A stretch of 64,000 bases of DNA, taken from contig NC_080731.1 of assembly GCF_019097595.1 (NCBI RefSeq), forward strand, positions 4,898,241 to 4,962,240, written 5' to 3'. The notes beneath the pieces were generated by a model. That model made no database searches. It was not told where the DNA came from and worked only from the letters and a program-made list of their open reading frames with translations. This document shows positions 49,364 to 61,770 of this stretch, one piece after another (the first letter of the stretch is position 1; each line of letters starts with the position of its first letter). Both the position numbers and the translations under genes were made by a program. This DNA comes from Hemibagrus wyckioides (Eukaryota; Chordata; Actinopteri; Siluriformes; Bagridae).

Positions 49364-49532
49364 CTGTTAGGTTGGGCTGTTTGGGCTGTCGGGCGCTCTG
49401 AGGGGATGGGTGAAGTGGAGAGGGAGGAGTCGCACTGGGAGGAAGGGGCGGAGCTGGTGATGATGGGGTTGAGGAGGTGGTGGATGAGGGGTTACTGCTG
49501 GAGTCGGGCTGGTACGGCACAGGGATGTGGTC
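49364..49532 (-). CDS. ksr2: ksr2 coding exon 6: Ser/Pro-rich linker
   Basis: The 169 bases encode a Ser/Thr/Pro-rich stretch starting DHIPVPYQPDSSSNPSSTTS and ending SARQPKQPNLT. This is the low-complexity CA4 linker between the C1 and kinase-like domains, a phosphoregulated region in KSR proteins. The acceptor is TCTCTCAG and the donor GTACAC. The donor lies directly in a (TG)n tract on the gene strand's complement, so the 5' end of the intron is a CA repeat. Confidence 0.94.
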
Positions 49533-49819
49533 CTGAGAGACACACAGAGAGGGGTTTTTCAAAATCGATGGAACGGTTTAGAGTAGAAAGTTCTTTATTA
49601 ATCTGCAGGAGAGGAATATTATTTAGTAAACAAATGAGCTGCCATTACATTAAAAATGATTCTAATGCTTACAAAACAAGCAAATAGAGCACGCAAATTA
49701 TTTGGTACATTACTATATTAAATTCTAAATACAACAAATTGGGAACAAAAACATTTTTATTATGTCAATTTTGCACGGATTAACTGTGTTGATTAAACTA
49801 AAAGGCATAAACGAAATTA

Positions 49820-50240
49820 CAGACTTGTTTCTTTAATAGAAACTGGAATCATTACAGACTTGATTCTTCATTCAAGAACTGATTCTTCATTCCACATTTG
49901 ATTCATTACAGACTCAAGTCCTCAATTTGGATCCTATTCCTAACTAAAACTTCATTCTTCAGTACAGATTTGATTCATTACAGACTTGATTCTTCAATAC
50001 CGACTCGAGTCACTACAGACTTGATTCATTTGCGGACTCGAATCAATCAAGACTCAACGTGTTACAAACGATTCGTTTCAGATTTAGTGCACTACAGACT
50101 CGATTCTTCATCACCGACTCGATTAATTTACAGACTTGATTCACACAGACTCGATTCATTATAAGTGATTCATTACAGACTTGATTCTTCAACACTGAGT
50201 CGATTCATTAAAGACTCAGGCCAGACTTGATATTTCAAGA
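49820..50240 (+). repeat. GATTCATTACAGAC-type array, block 2
   Basis: Same family as block 1. Followed directly by a sequence (50263-50430) that recurs at 52063-52235. Confidence 0.88.
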
Positions 50241-50959
50241 CAGATTCAGATTGTAGTAGGTCGTGATGACAGCTGGTGAACAAACTCCTCGTCTTTACAC
50301 ACACGCACGCACACACACACACACGCACACACACACACACACATACACAATCTACACCTACATTCAGCATAAGGCAAAGCTGACAATTTACTCAAATTTA
50401 TTGTGTATTTTGAACAGACAAGATGAAGTTGCGTCAGTGTTAGCAAACATCTTGTCACAGTGGTGTGACAGTGGTTTCTACCAGTCCACAATCGCATGTA
50501 GGTTCAATCAAGGTTGATAAACACAGTACATAAAGTACTTTCATGTCTTCATATATATTTATTTATTTATTTTTTAATTTAGATTAATTAAATCTCGTTA
50601 CATGCCCCTCCAGCACTATTCTCACAAGTGAGTGAACAGGGAGGAGGAATGACCTTGCTACATGTGTGAAAGCATTTATTACATCTGCTATAGTTCAAAA
50701 TCTCAAGTCAATATATTTTTTTCAGTCGACATGGTGTTACGACACTGTGTTATTACACCAGGACAGCTGTTATGTGTGTGTGTGTGTGTGTGTGTGTGTG
50801 AGTAAAAAAGATCTAGGGCGAAGGCGAGAGCGAGGGTGTCTTTGGAAATGTCCTCACGATTTTCTGTGCAGCTCATCCAGAAAGTTTTGATTCGTTGATG
50901 CTGATTCGTTAGATTTGGTCTTTACATGGACCCTGGTGTTGATTAAACTATAATATATA

Positions 50960-52000
50960 AATGAAATAATTACAGACTTGATTATTCATTACAAACTTGA
51001 TTCATTATAGACTTAGTTTAGCTCCTTATTATACATATGATTCTTCATTACAGACTTGATTCTTTGATGTACAACTGATTCTTCAATAGTGACTTGGTCC
51101 CTCATTACAGATTTGATTCTTTATTACATAGCTGATTCTTTACAGACTTGATTCCTCATTTTCAGACCTAATTCTTTACTATAAACTTCATTCATCAATA
51201 CAGAACCGATTCTTCATTACAGATTTGATTCGTTACAGGCTTGATTCCTTATAACAGATTTGATTCTTCATTACAACTTCATTCATTAACACAGAATTGA
51301 TTCATCATTACAGAACTGATTCTTCATTACAGATTTGATTCGTTACAGGCTTGATTCCTTATAACAGATTTGATTCTTCATTACAACTTCATTCATTAAC
51401 ACAGACTTGATTCTTCATTACAGAACTGATTCTTCATTACAGATTTGATTCATTACAGACTTGATTCATGACAGACTCAATTCCTCATTTTAGATCTAAT
51501 TCTTCACCATAAACTTCATTCTTCATTACAGAATTGATTCTTCATTATAGAACCGATTCTTCATTTTATATCTAATTCATCACTATAAACTTAATTCGTC
51601 GTTACATAATTGATTCTTCAATGCATTTTTGATTCTTCATTACTGAACCAATTCTTCATTATACATTTGATTCATTACAGACTCGATTCCTTATTTTAGA
51701 TCTAATTCTTAACTACAACTTCATTTTTTATTACAGTTTTGATTCCTCGGTACAGACTTGATTCATTACAGACTCAAATAATTACAGACTTGATTCTTCA
51801 ATACCGACTCGAGTCACTACAGACTTGATTCATTTGCAGACTCGAATCAATCAAGGCTCAATTTGTTACAAACGATTCGTTTCGGATTTAGTCACCAACA
51901 CGATTCATTTACAGACTAGATTCACACAGACTTTGATTCATTACAAATGATTCATTTCAGACTCAGTTCATTACAGACTTGATTCTTCAACACTGAGTCG
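50960..52000 (+). repeat. GATTCATTACAGAC-type array, block 3
   Basis: Units include GATTCTTCATTACAGAACTG and GATTCGTTACAGGCTTGATT. A unit of about 120 bases is repeated at 51200-51440. Confidence 0.9.
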
Positions 52001-52083
52001 ATTCATTCAAAGACCCAGACCAGACTTGATATTTCTTTTTACTTGTTAGTTTCTGATGACAGGTGGTGAACAAACTCCTCATC

Positions 52084-52133
<50 letters not shown>

Positions 52134-52235
52134 CTTGGTGAAATCTCTGCACAATCTACTCCTACATTCAGTATAAAGCAAAGCTGTCAATTTACTCAAA
52201 TTTATCGTGTATTTTGAACAGACAAGATGAAGTTT

Positions 52236-53230
52236 GTTCATTATCGAACCGATTCTTTATTACAGATTTGATTCATTACAGACTCGATTCCTCATTTTAG
52301 ACCCAATTCTTAACTACAACTTCATTTTTCATTACAGATTTGATTCATTACAGACTCGATTCCTCATTTCAGACCTAATTCCTAACTACAACTTCTTTCT
52401 TCATTACAGATTTGATTCCTCAGTACAGATTTGATTCATTACAGACTCGATTCCTCATTTTAGACCCAATTCCTAACTACAACTTCTTTCTTCATTACAG
52501 ATTTGATTCCTCAGTACAGATTTGATTCATTACAGACTCGATTCCTCATTTCAGACCTAATTCCTAACTACAACTTCTTTCTTCATTACAGATTTGATTC
52601 CTCAGTACAGATTTGATTCCTTACAGACTCGATTCCTCATTTCAGACCTAATTCCTAACTACAACTTCTTTCTTCATTACAGATTTGATTCCTCAGTACA
52701 GATTTGATTCATTACAGACTCGATTCCTCATTTTAGACCCAATTCTTAACTACAACTTCATTTTTCATTACAAATTTGATTCATTACAGACTTGATTCCT
52801 CATTTCAGACCTAATTCCTAACAACTTCTTTCTTCATTACAGATTTGATTCCTCAGTACAGATTTGATTCCTTACAGACTCGATTCCTCATTTCAGACCT
52901 AATTCCTAACTACAACTTCTTTCTTCATTACAGATTTGATTCCTCAGTACAGATTTGATTCATTACAGACTCGATTCCTCATTTTAGACCCAATTCTTAA
53001 CTACAACTTCATTTTTCATTACAAATTTGATTCATTACAGACTTGATTCTTCATTTCAGACATAATTCTGAACTATAACTTCATTCTTCATTACAGATTT
53101 GATTCCTCAGTACAGATTTGATTCATTACAGACTCGATTCCTCATTTCAGAACTAATTTCTAACTACAACTTCTTTCTTCAGTACAGATTTGATTCCTCA
53201 GTGCAGAATTGATTCAATACAGACTCAATT
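52236..53230 (+). repeat. GATTCATTACAGAC-type array, block 4 (91-bp units)
   Basis: The higher-order unit contains TTCATTACAGATTTGATTCC, CAGTACAGATTTGATTC, CATTACAGACTCGATTCCTC and AACTACAACTTCTTTC. It repeats every 91 bases from 52401 through at least 52682. Confidence 0.93.
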
Positions 53231-53954
53231 CACCTCTTCACGATTTTCTATGCAGTTCATCCGGAAAGTTCTGATTCGTCAAGTCTTTGCTCTCACTTTA
53301 GATTTACCAGGGAGCCCTGTGTCATATCACTAGTCATATCACTCTCTCCCCACTGACCTTAAAGCATGTGTTAGAGAAACTCACAGAGAGACCACGCAGA
53401 TTGACACTTTAATTAGTTCGCAATTCTCCAAACTCCCTCCCTGATATATTTTACAGCGTGACTCATATGTGGGGATCAATAAAGCAGTAGAAGCAGATTA
53501 GATACTAATAAGCAACACAAACACCAGTCATCTAGTCATCCTCAGAGGAATTCCTTCAGTTATTTTCCATGAACATTGCATGAGATGTGTTAGCATTAAG
53601 CCTAACACATGCCACTGTGATTATTAAGGAATAACACACATCGGGATGTGCTGTTAGAGAAAAACAATCAATGATGGGGTTATTTACATTTATCTAAATG
53701 TCCTGTATATTATATATTTATTATATTGTATTTTATTTTATTTTTTATTTTTTAATCACCCCCTTTCTGACTTTTCTTATTTGATTCGATTTTTTTATAA
53801 CACAGAAATGTTTTTACAGCATGCCGTACTGTGTATGATCGTGTATGTGAGCAATAAAATTTTAATTCGATGAAAAACAAACATGTTAAAGAAGTAAAAT
53901 TAAGCTGAAAATCACCCGAAAGCTCATTTTAATGACCCTGACGTGACCGCGCTA

Positions 53955-54475
53955 CTTTAGACTTAATTCTTCAATCGTATTTGACTCAATTCAGTACAGA
54001 CTCAAATAAATGCAGACTTGATTCTTCAATACCGACTCGAGTCACTACAGACTTGATCCATTACAGGCTCAAATGAATCAAGACTCAATTCATTATTACA
54101 AATGGTTTCTGACTCCCTCCAGACTTGATTCTTCAATACAAACTCGATTCATCACAAACCCAATTCATTACAGATTCAAATCATTACAAACGATTCATTT
54201 CAGACTCAGTTCCCTACAGACTTGATTCTTCAATACAAACCTCAAATCATTACAAACCTGATTCATTACAGATTTGATTCATTACAAATGATTCACTTCA
54301 GACTCAGTTTCCTAGAGGCTTGAGTCTTCGATACAAACTCGATTCATTACAAACCTGATTCATTACAGATTCTATTCATTGTAAATGATTCATTTCAGAC
54401 TCAGTTCCCTACAGGCTTAATTCTTCAATACAAACCCGATTCATTACAGATTTGATTCCTAACAAACGATTCATT
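53955..54475 (+). repeat. GATTCATTACAGAC-type array, block 5, flanked by direct repeats
   Basis: The array lies between two related blocks (53800-53955 and 54490-54650). They share TGTGTATGATTGTGTATG-like sequence, AACAAACATGTTAAA and CACCCGAAAGCTCATT. Confidence 0.88.
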
Positions 54476-54678
54476 CCTTTTTTTTTTTTATAACACAGAC
54501 AGTCATAAAAAAGCGTTTCACTGCATGTGTATGATTGTGTATGCGAAGAATAAAGTTTAAATTTGATCAGAAACAAACATGTTAAAAACCTGAAAGTAAT
54601 ATTATGCTGAAAAGCACCCGAAAGCTCATTCTAATAACCCTGACATGATGCTGCGGTACGAAGCGGAGGACGGCCCAC

Positions 54679-54788
54679 CTTGTTGATTTTGTTGGTTTTG
54701 GGCAGCGTCTGGCTGATGTGCAGGTCTGTGTACCTGAGCGGGTTGTTTATGTCACACGGCACCGACTCGGTCCTGACGAGCTGACGAG
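54679..54788 (-). CDS. ksr2: ksr2 coding exon 5: 14-3-3/phosphorylation site segment
   Basis: The 110 bases encode RQLVRTESVPCDINNPLRY followed by TDLHISQTLPKTNKINK. RTESVP corresponds to the KSR1 Ser392-type site phosphorylated by MARK3/C-TAK1 and bound by 14-3-3 (family knowledge). The acceptor is CCGTCTCTTAG, and the donor is GTGGGC after AACAAG. CTCGTCAG occurs twice in tandem at the exon start, so two further AG acceptors exist just inside. Only the outermost one keeps frame with the upstream exons. After NNPLR, four residues (KPPR) that I recall in mammalian KSR2 are absent here. Confidence 0.92.
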
Positions 54789-55256
54789 CTAAGAGACGGA
54801 GAGGAGAAATCATATATAGTATCCACGGTAACAGGAGGCAGTTGTCCCGGTAACAGAAACAGAACAAGTGGTCATGGTAACAAAACTCCAAACAAAACTT
54901 GTCCGTGCTACACAAAGACATAACAATATGTTTCTACGAGCTGTCTGAATGATGCAATAAATGTCATAACTGATTACAGAGACGTGGCAGGTTGGCAAGG
55001 ACGCATCCAGAAGCCCACGCCAAGGCTCAAATCTCACTGACGATTTCACTTGGCAGCATGAGAGGTGGTTTATTAGGATGACGCCAGCCATCAATATCAA
55101 TCATGTTGGGAAGATTCTAAGAGACAGCTTCAAGCAGGTGACAGGAAGCGAGGCTAGAAGTGTGTGTGACGGACAAAATATTTCAACAACAGACATGCGG
55201 AGTCAAAAGAAATGTCATTAGTGCACTCGCGAGCGGTCAGTAATCCACTACATTAC

Positions 55257-55274
55257 CTTGAGATGTTCCTTGAT
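55257..55274 (-). CDS. ksr2: candidate 18-nt ksr2 microexon
   Basis: Eighteen bases lie between a long pyrimidine tract ending in CTGAAG and a good donor, AAG followed by GTAATG. Joined to its neighbours in phase they add six residues, giving HRG-DQGTSQ-ARQLVRTES. As I recall it, the family has an Asp right after HRG, which fits inclusion. Skipping keeps the frame (HRG-ARQLVRTES). The AAG acceptor is uncommon, so this rests on context and phase, not on strong homology. Confidence 0.55.
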
Positions 55275-55554
55275 CTTCAGGAGAACGGAAATAGTGGGGG
55301 AATGAGAGAGACAGAGAGATTAGGAGACCAATTAGATAAGAGGAACAGAGAGAGAAAACAGATCACAGAAAAAAATATATGTGTGTGACATATATATATA
55401 TTTTTAATAAGAATCATATGTCAACAGTTCTCTCATGCACGACATGCTCCTCATACTAGCTGAGCATTTATGAATATCTGCAACATCGAACATATTTTCA
55501 GGAAAAGTAGTGTTACGAAAAAGAAATGTGAAATACCTTTGAACGAGTTCCTAC

Positions 55555-55622
55555 CTCCTCGATGGTAAATAAGCAAATGGCAAGGAGGAGCTTCTTTGGT
55601 ACATTTATTGTGGCACTTCAAC
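55555..55622 (-). CDS. ksr2: ksr2 coding exon 3: second half of C1 domain
   Basis: Sixty-eight bases encode LKCHNKCTKEAPPC and HLLIYHRG. The His and Cys of CHNKC and the Cys of APPC complete the C1 zinc ligand set. The acceptor is TGTCAG and the donor GTAGGA. The length is not a multiple of three, so skipping this exon would shift the frame and destroy the C1 domain. The final G joins the next exon to make Asp (with the microexon) or Ala (without it). Confidence 0.93.
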
Positions 55623-55703
55623 CTGACAAAAAACAAACAAACAAAAAACACTGGACTTTTAGATCTGCTTTAATTCAACTTAATTTGATTTTTATGTGTA
55701 TGA

Positions 55704-56020
<317 letters not shown>

Positions 56021-56091
56021 ATCCTTTTCATTGTTATTAAAGGCGGTGATTAATTTCCATGCAGTGTTCCAGCAGGTTCCGAGTGACTTAC

Positions 56092-56175
56092 TTGCAAGTT
56101 TTGCACTTCAAGCCGAATAACATTCCTTTCCCGCAGACGATACAGGTCTGGGACATCCAGTATTTGGTGGAAAAT
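56092..56175 (-). CDS. ksr2: ksr2 coding exon 2: first half of C1 zinc-binding domain
   Basis: Eighty-four bases encode [22 protein letters not shown] and KCKTC. They carry two CxxC pairs (CIVC and CKTC), which are zinc ligands of an atypical C1 domain. In KSR proteins this domain mediates membrane recruitment rather than diacylglycerol binding (established for the family). The acceptor is TTTACAG and the donor GTAAGT. The phase joins AGA (Arg) upstream and AAG (Lys) downstream. The 469-base intron that follows is mostly microsatellite. Confidence 0.93.
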
Positions 56176-57201
56176 CTGTAAAATATTACAAAAAAAGAAA
56201 AAATAATAAGAAGAAGCTCATTTCAGATATTCTTTCAATCTATTTTCGAAAAAAAGAAAAAAAAAAAAAGAAAAGCAATCACATTATTAGCGTGCCCCAC
56301 TTCAGGGGTAATGATTCGCTTCGACCTTTTGGCTGCAATTCCCAGGATGGTGTGATAAAGAAGCCTGACGTGTCAGAGCACCAATCGTATTTGCCCTATT
56401 GCCTTTCTCATTGAGCGGCAGACTACACACCACGATAAGCACTCATCCTCTAATCTTCAATATAGAGTCATTTCATTGTGACTTTCAGCCTGGGCGGAAC
56501 GATCGGCTGTGCGCATGACAAATATTCCAGGAGGACAAAGGCCGCACGGATACACAAGCGGCGAAAAGAAACGGCTATTATTATCATCAAAAGAAATATA
56601 AGACGCCGGACAAGGTCTCTTTCTGACTGGGTCTATATGAATATCTTATTAGGAGCCAAATCTGCAGTGTTCTCGCCAATAAAGCGCTATTGAGATGGCT
56701 CTGGAAGCTCGGAGGCCCTGCAGAAGCACGTACACTGACAGCTAATGGAATATGACTAATCCACTCTGACAGACAGAATTGAAATGTCTTCATCTGGATT
56801 GAGACGCTCCGTCTCAAGGCCGTGCGGTTCACGTCATCACACTCGGCTGTTTTTATAGCGCTTTGCTTTTCATCATAATATTTTCACCTGGAGCAAATCA
56901 GAAACGGATCCAGGATCCGGAGTCCGATCGACTCAACAGGACGACTGGATATGAGGTAAGCGAAAACGTCCGGGATGAATGAGCCTTTAACCGTCCTGTC
57001 TTTCACAGATTAAATACAGTTTCAACACCCACGTTAGATTATTTGTTGTGATGAATTTCTCAATATGGGATTATTTTGTTTATTATTATTATTATTATGT
57101 TGTTGTTGTTATGGAAGGAAGCTCAACCGCTGCTATAATGTTTACTTCTCATTTACACTGCTTCAACCGCTGCTACTGCATTTTTTGCACAATCTATACT
57201 G

Positions 57202-57240
<39 letters not shown>

Positions 57241-57243
<3 letters not shown>

Positions 57244-58488
57244 TATATTGCCAAAAGTATTCTCTCACCTGCCTTGACTCACATATGAACTTAAGTGACA
57301 TCCCATTCCTAATCCATAGGGTTCAATATGACGTCGGTCCACCCTTTGTAGCTATAACAGCTTCAACTCTTCTGGGAAGGCTGTCCACAAGGTTTAGGAG
57401 TGTGTTTATGGGAATTTTTGACCATTCTTCCAGAAGCGCATTTGTGAGGTCACACACTGATGTTGGACGAGAAGGCCTGGCTCTCAGTCTCCACTCTAAT
57501 TCATCCCAAAGGTGTTCTATCGGGTTGAGGTCAGGACTCTGTGCAGGCCAGTCAAGTTCATCCACACCAGACTCTGTCATCCATGTCTTTATGGACCTTG
57601 CTTTGTGCACTGGTGCACAGTCATGTTGGAAGAGGAAGGGGCCAGCTCCAAACTGTTCCCACAAAGTTGGGAGCATGGAATTGTCCAAAATGTCTTGGTA
57701 TGCTGAAGCATTCAGAGTTCCTTTCACTGGAACTAAGGGGCCAAGCCCAGCTCCTGAAAAACAACCCCACACCATAATCCCCCCTCCACCAAACTTTACA
57801 CTTGGCACAATGCAGTCAGACAAGTACCGTTCTCCTGGCAACCGCCAAACCCAGACTCGTCCATCAGATTGCCAGATGGAGAAGCGCGATTCGTCACTCC
57901 AGAGAACGCGTCTCCACTGCTCTAGAGTCCAGTGGCGGCGTGCTTTACACCACTGCATCTGACGCTTTGCATTGCACTTGGTGATGTATGGCTTGGATGC
58001 AGCTGCTCGGCCATGGAAACCCATTCCATGAAGCTCTCTGCGCACTGTTCTTGAACTAATCTGAAGGCCACATGAAGTTTGGAGGTCTGTAGCGATTGAC
58101 TCTGCAGAAAGTTGGCGACCTCTTCGCACTATGCGCCTCAGCATCCGCTGACCCCGCTCCGTCAGTTTACGTGGCCTACCACTTCGTGGCTGAGTTGCTG
58201 TCGTTCCCAAACACTTCCACGTTCTTATAATACAGCTGACAGTTGACTGTGGAATATTTAGGAGCGAGGAAATTTCACGACTGGATTTGTTGCACAGGTG
58301 GCATCCTATCACAGTTCCACGCTGGAATTCACTGAGCTCCTGAGAGCGACCCATTCTTTCACAAATGTTTGTAAAAACAGTCTGCATGCCTAGGTGCTTG
58401 ATTTTATACACCTGTGGCCATGGAAGTGATTGGAACACCCAATTCTGATTATTTGGATGGGTGAGCGAATACTTTTGGCAATATAGTG
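57241..58488 (-). mobile_element. Tc1-like DNA transposon, copy 3 (apparently intact)
   Basis: It is 1,248 bp, with termini CACTATATTGCCAAAAGTAT and GGCAATATAGTG and TA on both sides (57239-57240, 58489-58490), inserted at the end of a (TA)n tract. The left terminal repeat has TCTCACC where the right has GCTCACC in complement, a single CpG-type difference. The same length as copy 2 fixes the full element size. Confidence 0.96.
57323..58354 (-). CDS. Tc1 transposase, intact frame (343 aa)
   Basis: Encodes a full DDE transposase that would excise and reinsert its element at TA sites in the nucleus. I start it at MGRSQEL (ATG 58352-58354), the position conserved in the family. An upstream in-frame ATG would give 371 aa but lies close to the terminal repeat. 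In order it has helix-turn-helix [20 protein letters not shown], the GRPRKL hook between the two DNA-binding parts, the catalytic Asp in WSDES, Asp in [11 protein letters not shown], and Glu in [15 protein letters not shown]. The length is typical of Tc1 proteins. No stop or frameshift, unlike the other two copies. Activity not tested. Confidence 0.93.
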   Translation of the reverse strand: MGRSQELSEFQRGTVIGCHLCNKSSREISSLLNIPQSTVSCIIRTWKCLGTTATQPRSGRPRKLTERGQRMLRRIVRRGRQLSAESIATDLQTSCGLQISSRTVRRELHGMGFHGRAAASKPYITKCNAKRQMQWCKARRHWTLEQWRRVLWSDESRFSIWQSDGRVWVWRLPGERYLSDCIVPSVKFGGGGIMVWGCFSGAGLGPLVPVKGTLNASAYQDILDNSMLPTLWEQFGAGPFLFQHDCAPVHKARSIKTWMTESGVDELDWPAQSPDLNPIEHLWDELEWRLRARPSRPTSVCDLTNALLEEWSKIPINTLLNLVDSLPRRVEAVIATKGGPTSY

Positions 58489-58499
58489 TATGTTACAAA

Positions 58500-58855
58500 C
58501 ATATATGCTGTTAGATACCTGGTTTTTCACAGTTTCTCAAGTTCGCACGTCACATTTCATTTTATTTTTCATGTTTTTTCGGCGCTATGTGTCCTGTCTT
58601 GTGTTGTTTTTTTGTACTTCCTGTTGCTGTACTGTCTTGTCTTCGCACTGTTTGCACCTGGTTGCACTTTATGTAGCTTGGACAAACTTCTGTACTTAGT
58701 TCTGTGTTGTTGCACTGTTTGTAATTCTATGTTGTTTATGTTGTTTATGTAGCACCAGGGTCCTGGAGAGACAGTGTTTCATTTCACTCTGTACTGCGTC
58801 AGCTATATGTGGTTGAAATGACAATAAAAGCTTCCTGACTTGACTTGACTTAAGT
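58500..58855 (+). mobile_element. 3' end of a non-LTR retroposon (candidate)
   Basis: GTAGCACCAGGGTCCTGGAG, CATTTCACTCTGTACTGCGT, TGGTTGAAATGACAATAAAA and a CTTGA-type tail (about 58836-58853) match the 3' end of a repeat often seen in fish genomes (from memory). No reverse transcriptase is present. Confidence 0.5.
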
Positions 58856-59097
58856 GGTGCACAGAATTGTATGAAAGTGGAAATGAAACTATGGCTGATT
58901 TCTTTCAAGCCCAGACTGTAGATTCATGCAGCCTGTCAGTGAACAAGAGTAAAATTGGATCTAAGTAAAGGGAGTCCTCACAGAGAAGCTGAGGAAAATA
59001 TTGATAATCCTTAATATAATCATGACCACATTATACAGAAATAATATAACTATATATAGCTATATATAACTAAATAATCTGTAAATATGAAAAAAAT

Positions 59098-59098
59098 G

Positions 59099-59135
<37 letters not shown>

Positions 59136-59188
59136 CAGTAGTAGTAGTAGTATTGTTATTTTATTTTATTTTTATTTATTATTATTAC

Positions 59189-59230
<42 letters not shown>

Positions 59231-59350
59231 TAGTAGAAGTAGTAGTATTGTTATTTTATTTTATTTTTATTTATTTATTATTATTATTATTATTTTATTA
59301 CTATTATTATTATTATTAGTAGTAGTAGTAGTATTGTTATATTATTTATT
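59098..59350. repeat. (ATT)n with AGT blocks, duplicated
   Basis: A unit of ATT repeats followed by AGTAGTAGTAGTATTGTTAT and TTTATTTTATTTTTATTTAT occurs about three times. Confidence 0.9.
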
Positions 59351-60593
59351 TATTTTTTGGGGTTAGCAATCCACCTATAAAAGGAAAAAGTGGCTCAGAA
59401 AGTTGCAGGAGGGAATTCTTCTTAGAAGAAAAAATTTCAGATAAAGAGGGTCTTTGTTATGTATTTTGCAAGAAGAAAAACGCATAACTGTTTACCTCTG
59501 ATGTCTGGTAAATAGTTTTTCCGAGCCTACGAATATAGCCTCTGTGCTCAGTCATGAATCCCAATAAAAATAACTCAACCTTGTATTTATTACTTTAAAT
59601 ATTATTTTTAAAATATAGAATTTAGATACTTGAGGGATGTCCGAACCTGAACGTTGATGATGAAATGTTCTTTTAGACATCATTATAAAGATTTTAGAAC
59701 AACATGTGTCCAGGTAGAGTCTCTAATGTGTCCATAAATATCATACTTGTTATCATACATGTTGTGTTCAAGCTCACATGAGCAGATATTACTTAAACTG
59801 TCTCTCTCATGTAAACCGTCTCATTTCACAGGCACTGAGACACTTTGCAAGTCAATGTGAGTCGAAATGTCACATCCGTAACGATGGAATTAGCCTCCGG
59901 TAAATTGCTTAAAATTCACTAAAATGAGTTAAAGGTCCACGCTTCCCTGTTCCTGTCAGCTCCAGTGCAGGAAGCTTTTCCTCCTACTCCTCGGGGTTAA
60001 CAATTTTACTCCTGTGTTAAATGGCCTTCTGGGGCAGTTTGAGGCCAGATGATCCAGTCGGAAAAAATATATATTTAATCTATGCTTTTACTTTGTTAAG
60101 GAAGAAATACTGAAAATGTCACTGTGGGAAAAGAGCGCTTATTATATCACTGATAATGTCGTGAAAAAGAAAAAAAATATCACAGTTAGCAAGCTTCATT
60201 CTGGGTATTTTTTAATATCCAGCTATAAGTGAGATCATTTTAAGAGAACAAAAAAAATTCATTTAATGCATCATTTGTTTTATTATATTTATTTTTTTGT
60301 TCGTTTGTTTATTTATGCTGCATTTTATTCATTCACTCATTTATTTATTTATTTTTTTTTGCTGGACTTCACATCAGGACCATCCAAGGTTCTAAAAAAT
60401 CATTTATTATTTTTTTATTTTTTATGAATACTTTTTAATGCTATTAATCTATTTAATGCTGAGTTTTCAAATAAAAATGTGAAAATTGATAAAAATGTAA
60501 AAAACAAAACAAAAAAAAACCCACATGTATCCCAGACTCATTTGCTTTTTTTTATTATTATGCAATACCACTACTAATCAAACTTCTATTTAT

Positions 60594-60595
<2 letters not shown>

Positions 60596-60640
<45 letters not shown>
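60596..60640. repeat. (TTAG)n microsatellite
   Basis: About eleven TTAG copies. Confidence 0.93.
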
Positions 60641-60849
60641 TTTGTGAATGTATAGCTATTTTTTTTATCTTTCTTTTCTTATTCTCCCAATTTTCTCTCC
60701 ATTTTGCATCTACTAGACAGCTCTTCCCTTTCAAATGACAATTAACAACTGGAGAGGGTGAAGGATAAGATGCTCTGACAAGTGAAGCATAACACACTCA
60801 CAGTAAAGCGTTCTCTGCCCTCTTTCAAATACAATGTACAATACCTTCC

Positions 60850-61610
60850 TTTGTCCAGCCCTGGGTTTTAGATACCTGGCCCTGGGATTCATCTATATAG
60901 ACCTGGGCTTTAGATACCTGGCCCTGGGATTCATCTGTCCAGCCCTTGGATTCACCTGTCCAGACCTGGGCTTTAGATACCTGGCCCTGGGATTCAACTC
61001 TCCAGCCCTTTTCTTTAGATACCTGGCCCTGAGATTCATCAATCCAGCCCTGGGCTTTAGATACCTGGCCCTGGGATTCATCTGTCCAGCCCTTTTCTTT
61101 AGATACCTGGCCCTGGGATTCAACTGTCCAGCCCTTTTCTTTAGATACCTGGCCCTGGGATTCAACTGTCCAGCCCTGGGCTTTAGATACCTGGCCCTGA
61201 GATTCATCAATCCAGCCCTGGGCTTTAGATACCTGGCCCTGGGATTCAACTGTCCAGCCCTTTTCTTTAGATACCTGGCCCTGAGATTCATCAATCCAGC
61301 CCTGGGCTTTAGATACCTGGCCCTGGGATTCATCAATCCAGCCCTGGGCTTTAGATACCTGGCCCTGGGATTCATCTGTCCAGCCCTGGGCTTTAGATAC
61401 CTGGCCATGGGATTCATCTGTCCAGCCCTGGGCTCTAGATACCTGGCCCTGGGATTCATCTGTCCAGCCCTGGGCTCTAGATACCTGGCCATGGGATTCA
61501 TCTGTCCAGGCTTGGGCTTTATATGCCTGGCCCTGGGCTTTCTATACCCAGCCCTGGGCTTCCTTTGTACAACCCAGATTTCATCTATGCAGCCATGGGC
61601 TTCATCTGAG
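60850..61610. repeat. 42-bp minisatellite, about 17 copies
   Basis: The unit reads CTGGGCTTTAGATACCTGGC then CCTGGGATTCATCTGTCCAG, CC. A recurring variant has CTTTTC for CTGGGC. Degenerate units continue to about 62,950 (CCAGCCCTGGGCTTCATCTG and similar). Open frames of about 290 codons run on both strands because 42 is a multiple of three; they are not supported as genes. Confidence 0.94.
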
Positions 61611-61717
61611 CAGCTTTGGGCATCAAAAATCTGTCTTGATTCCTGGCCACATGTTGCTGTGAAATCATCAGGAATCAAACACACAACTCCTGTTTTATTC
61701 ATTTCCTGACCTCTTTT

Positions 61718-61725
61718 TATTAGTA

Positions 61726-61768
<43 letters not shown>

Positions 61769-61770
61769 GC
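61718..61770. repeat. (TA)n next to poly(T)
   Basis: A short TA tract followed by about 28 T. It could be the poly(A) tail of a minus-strand retroposon, but no body is recognisable. Confidence 0.7.
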
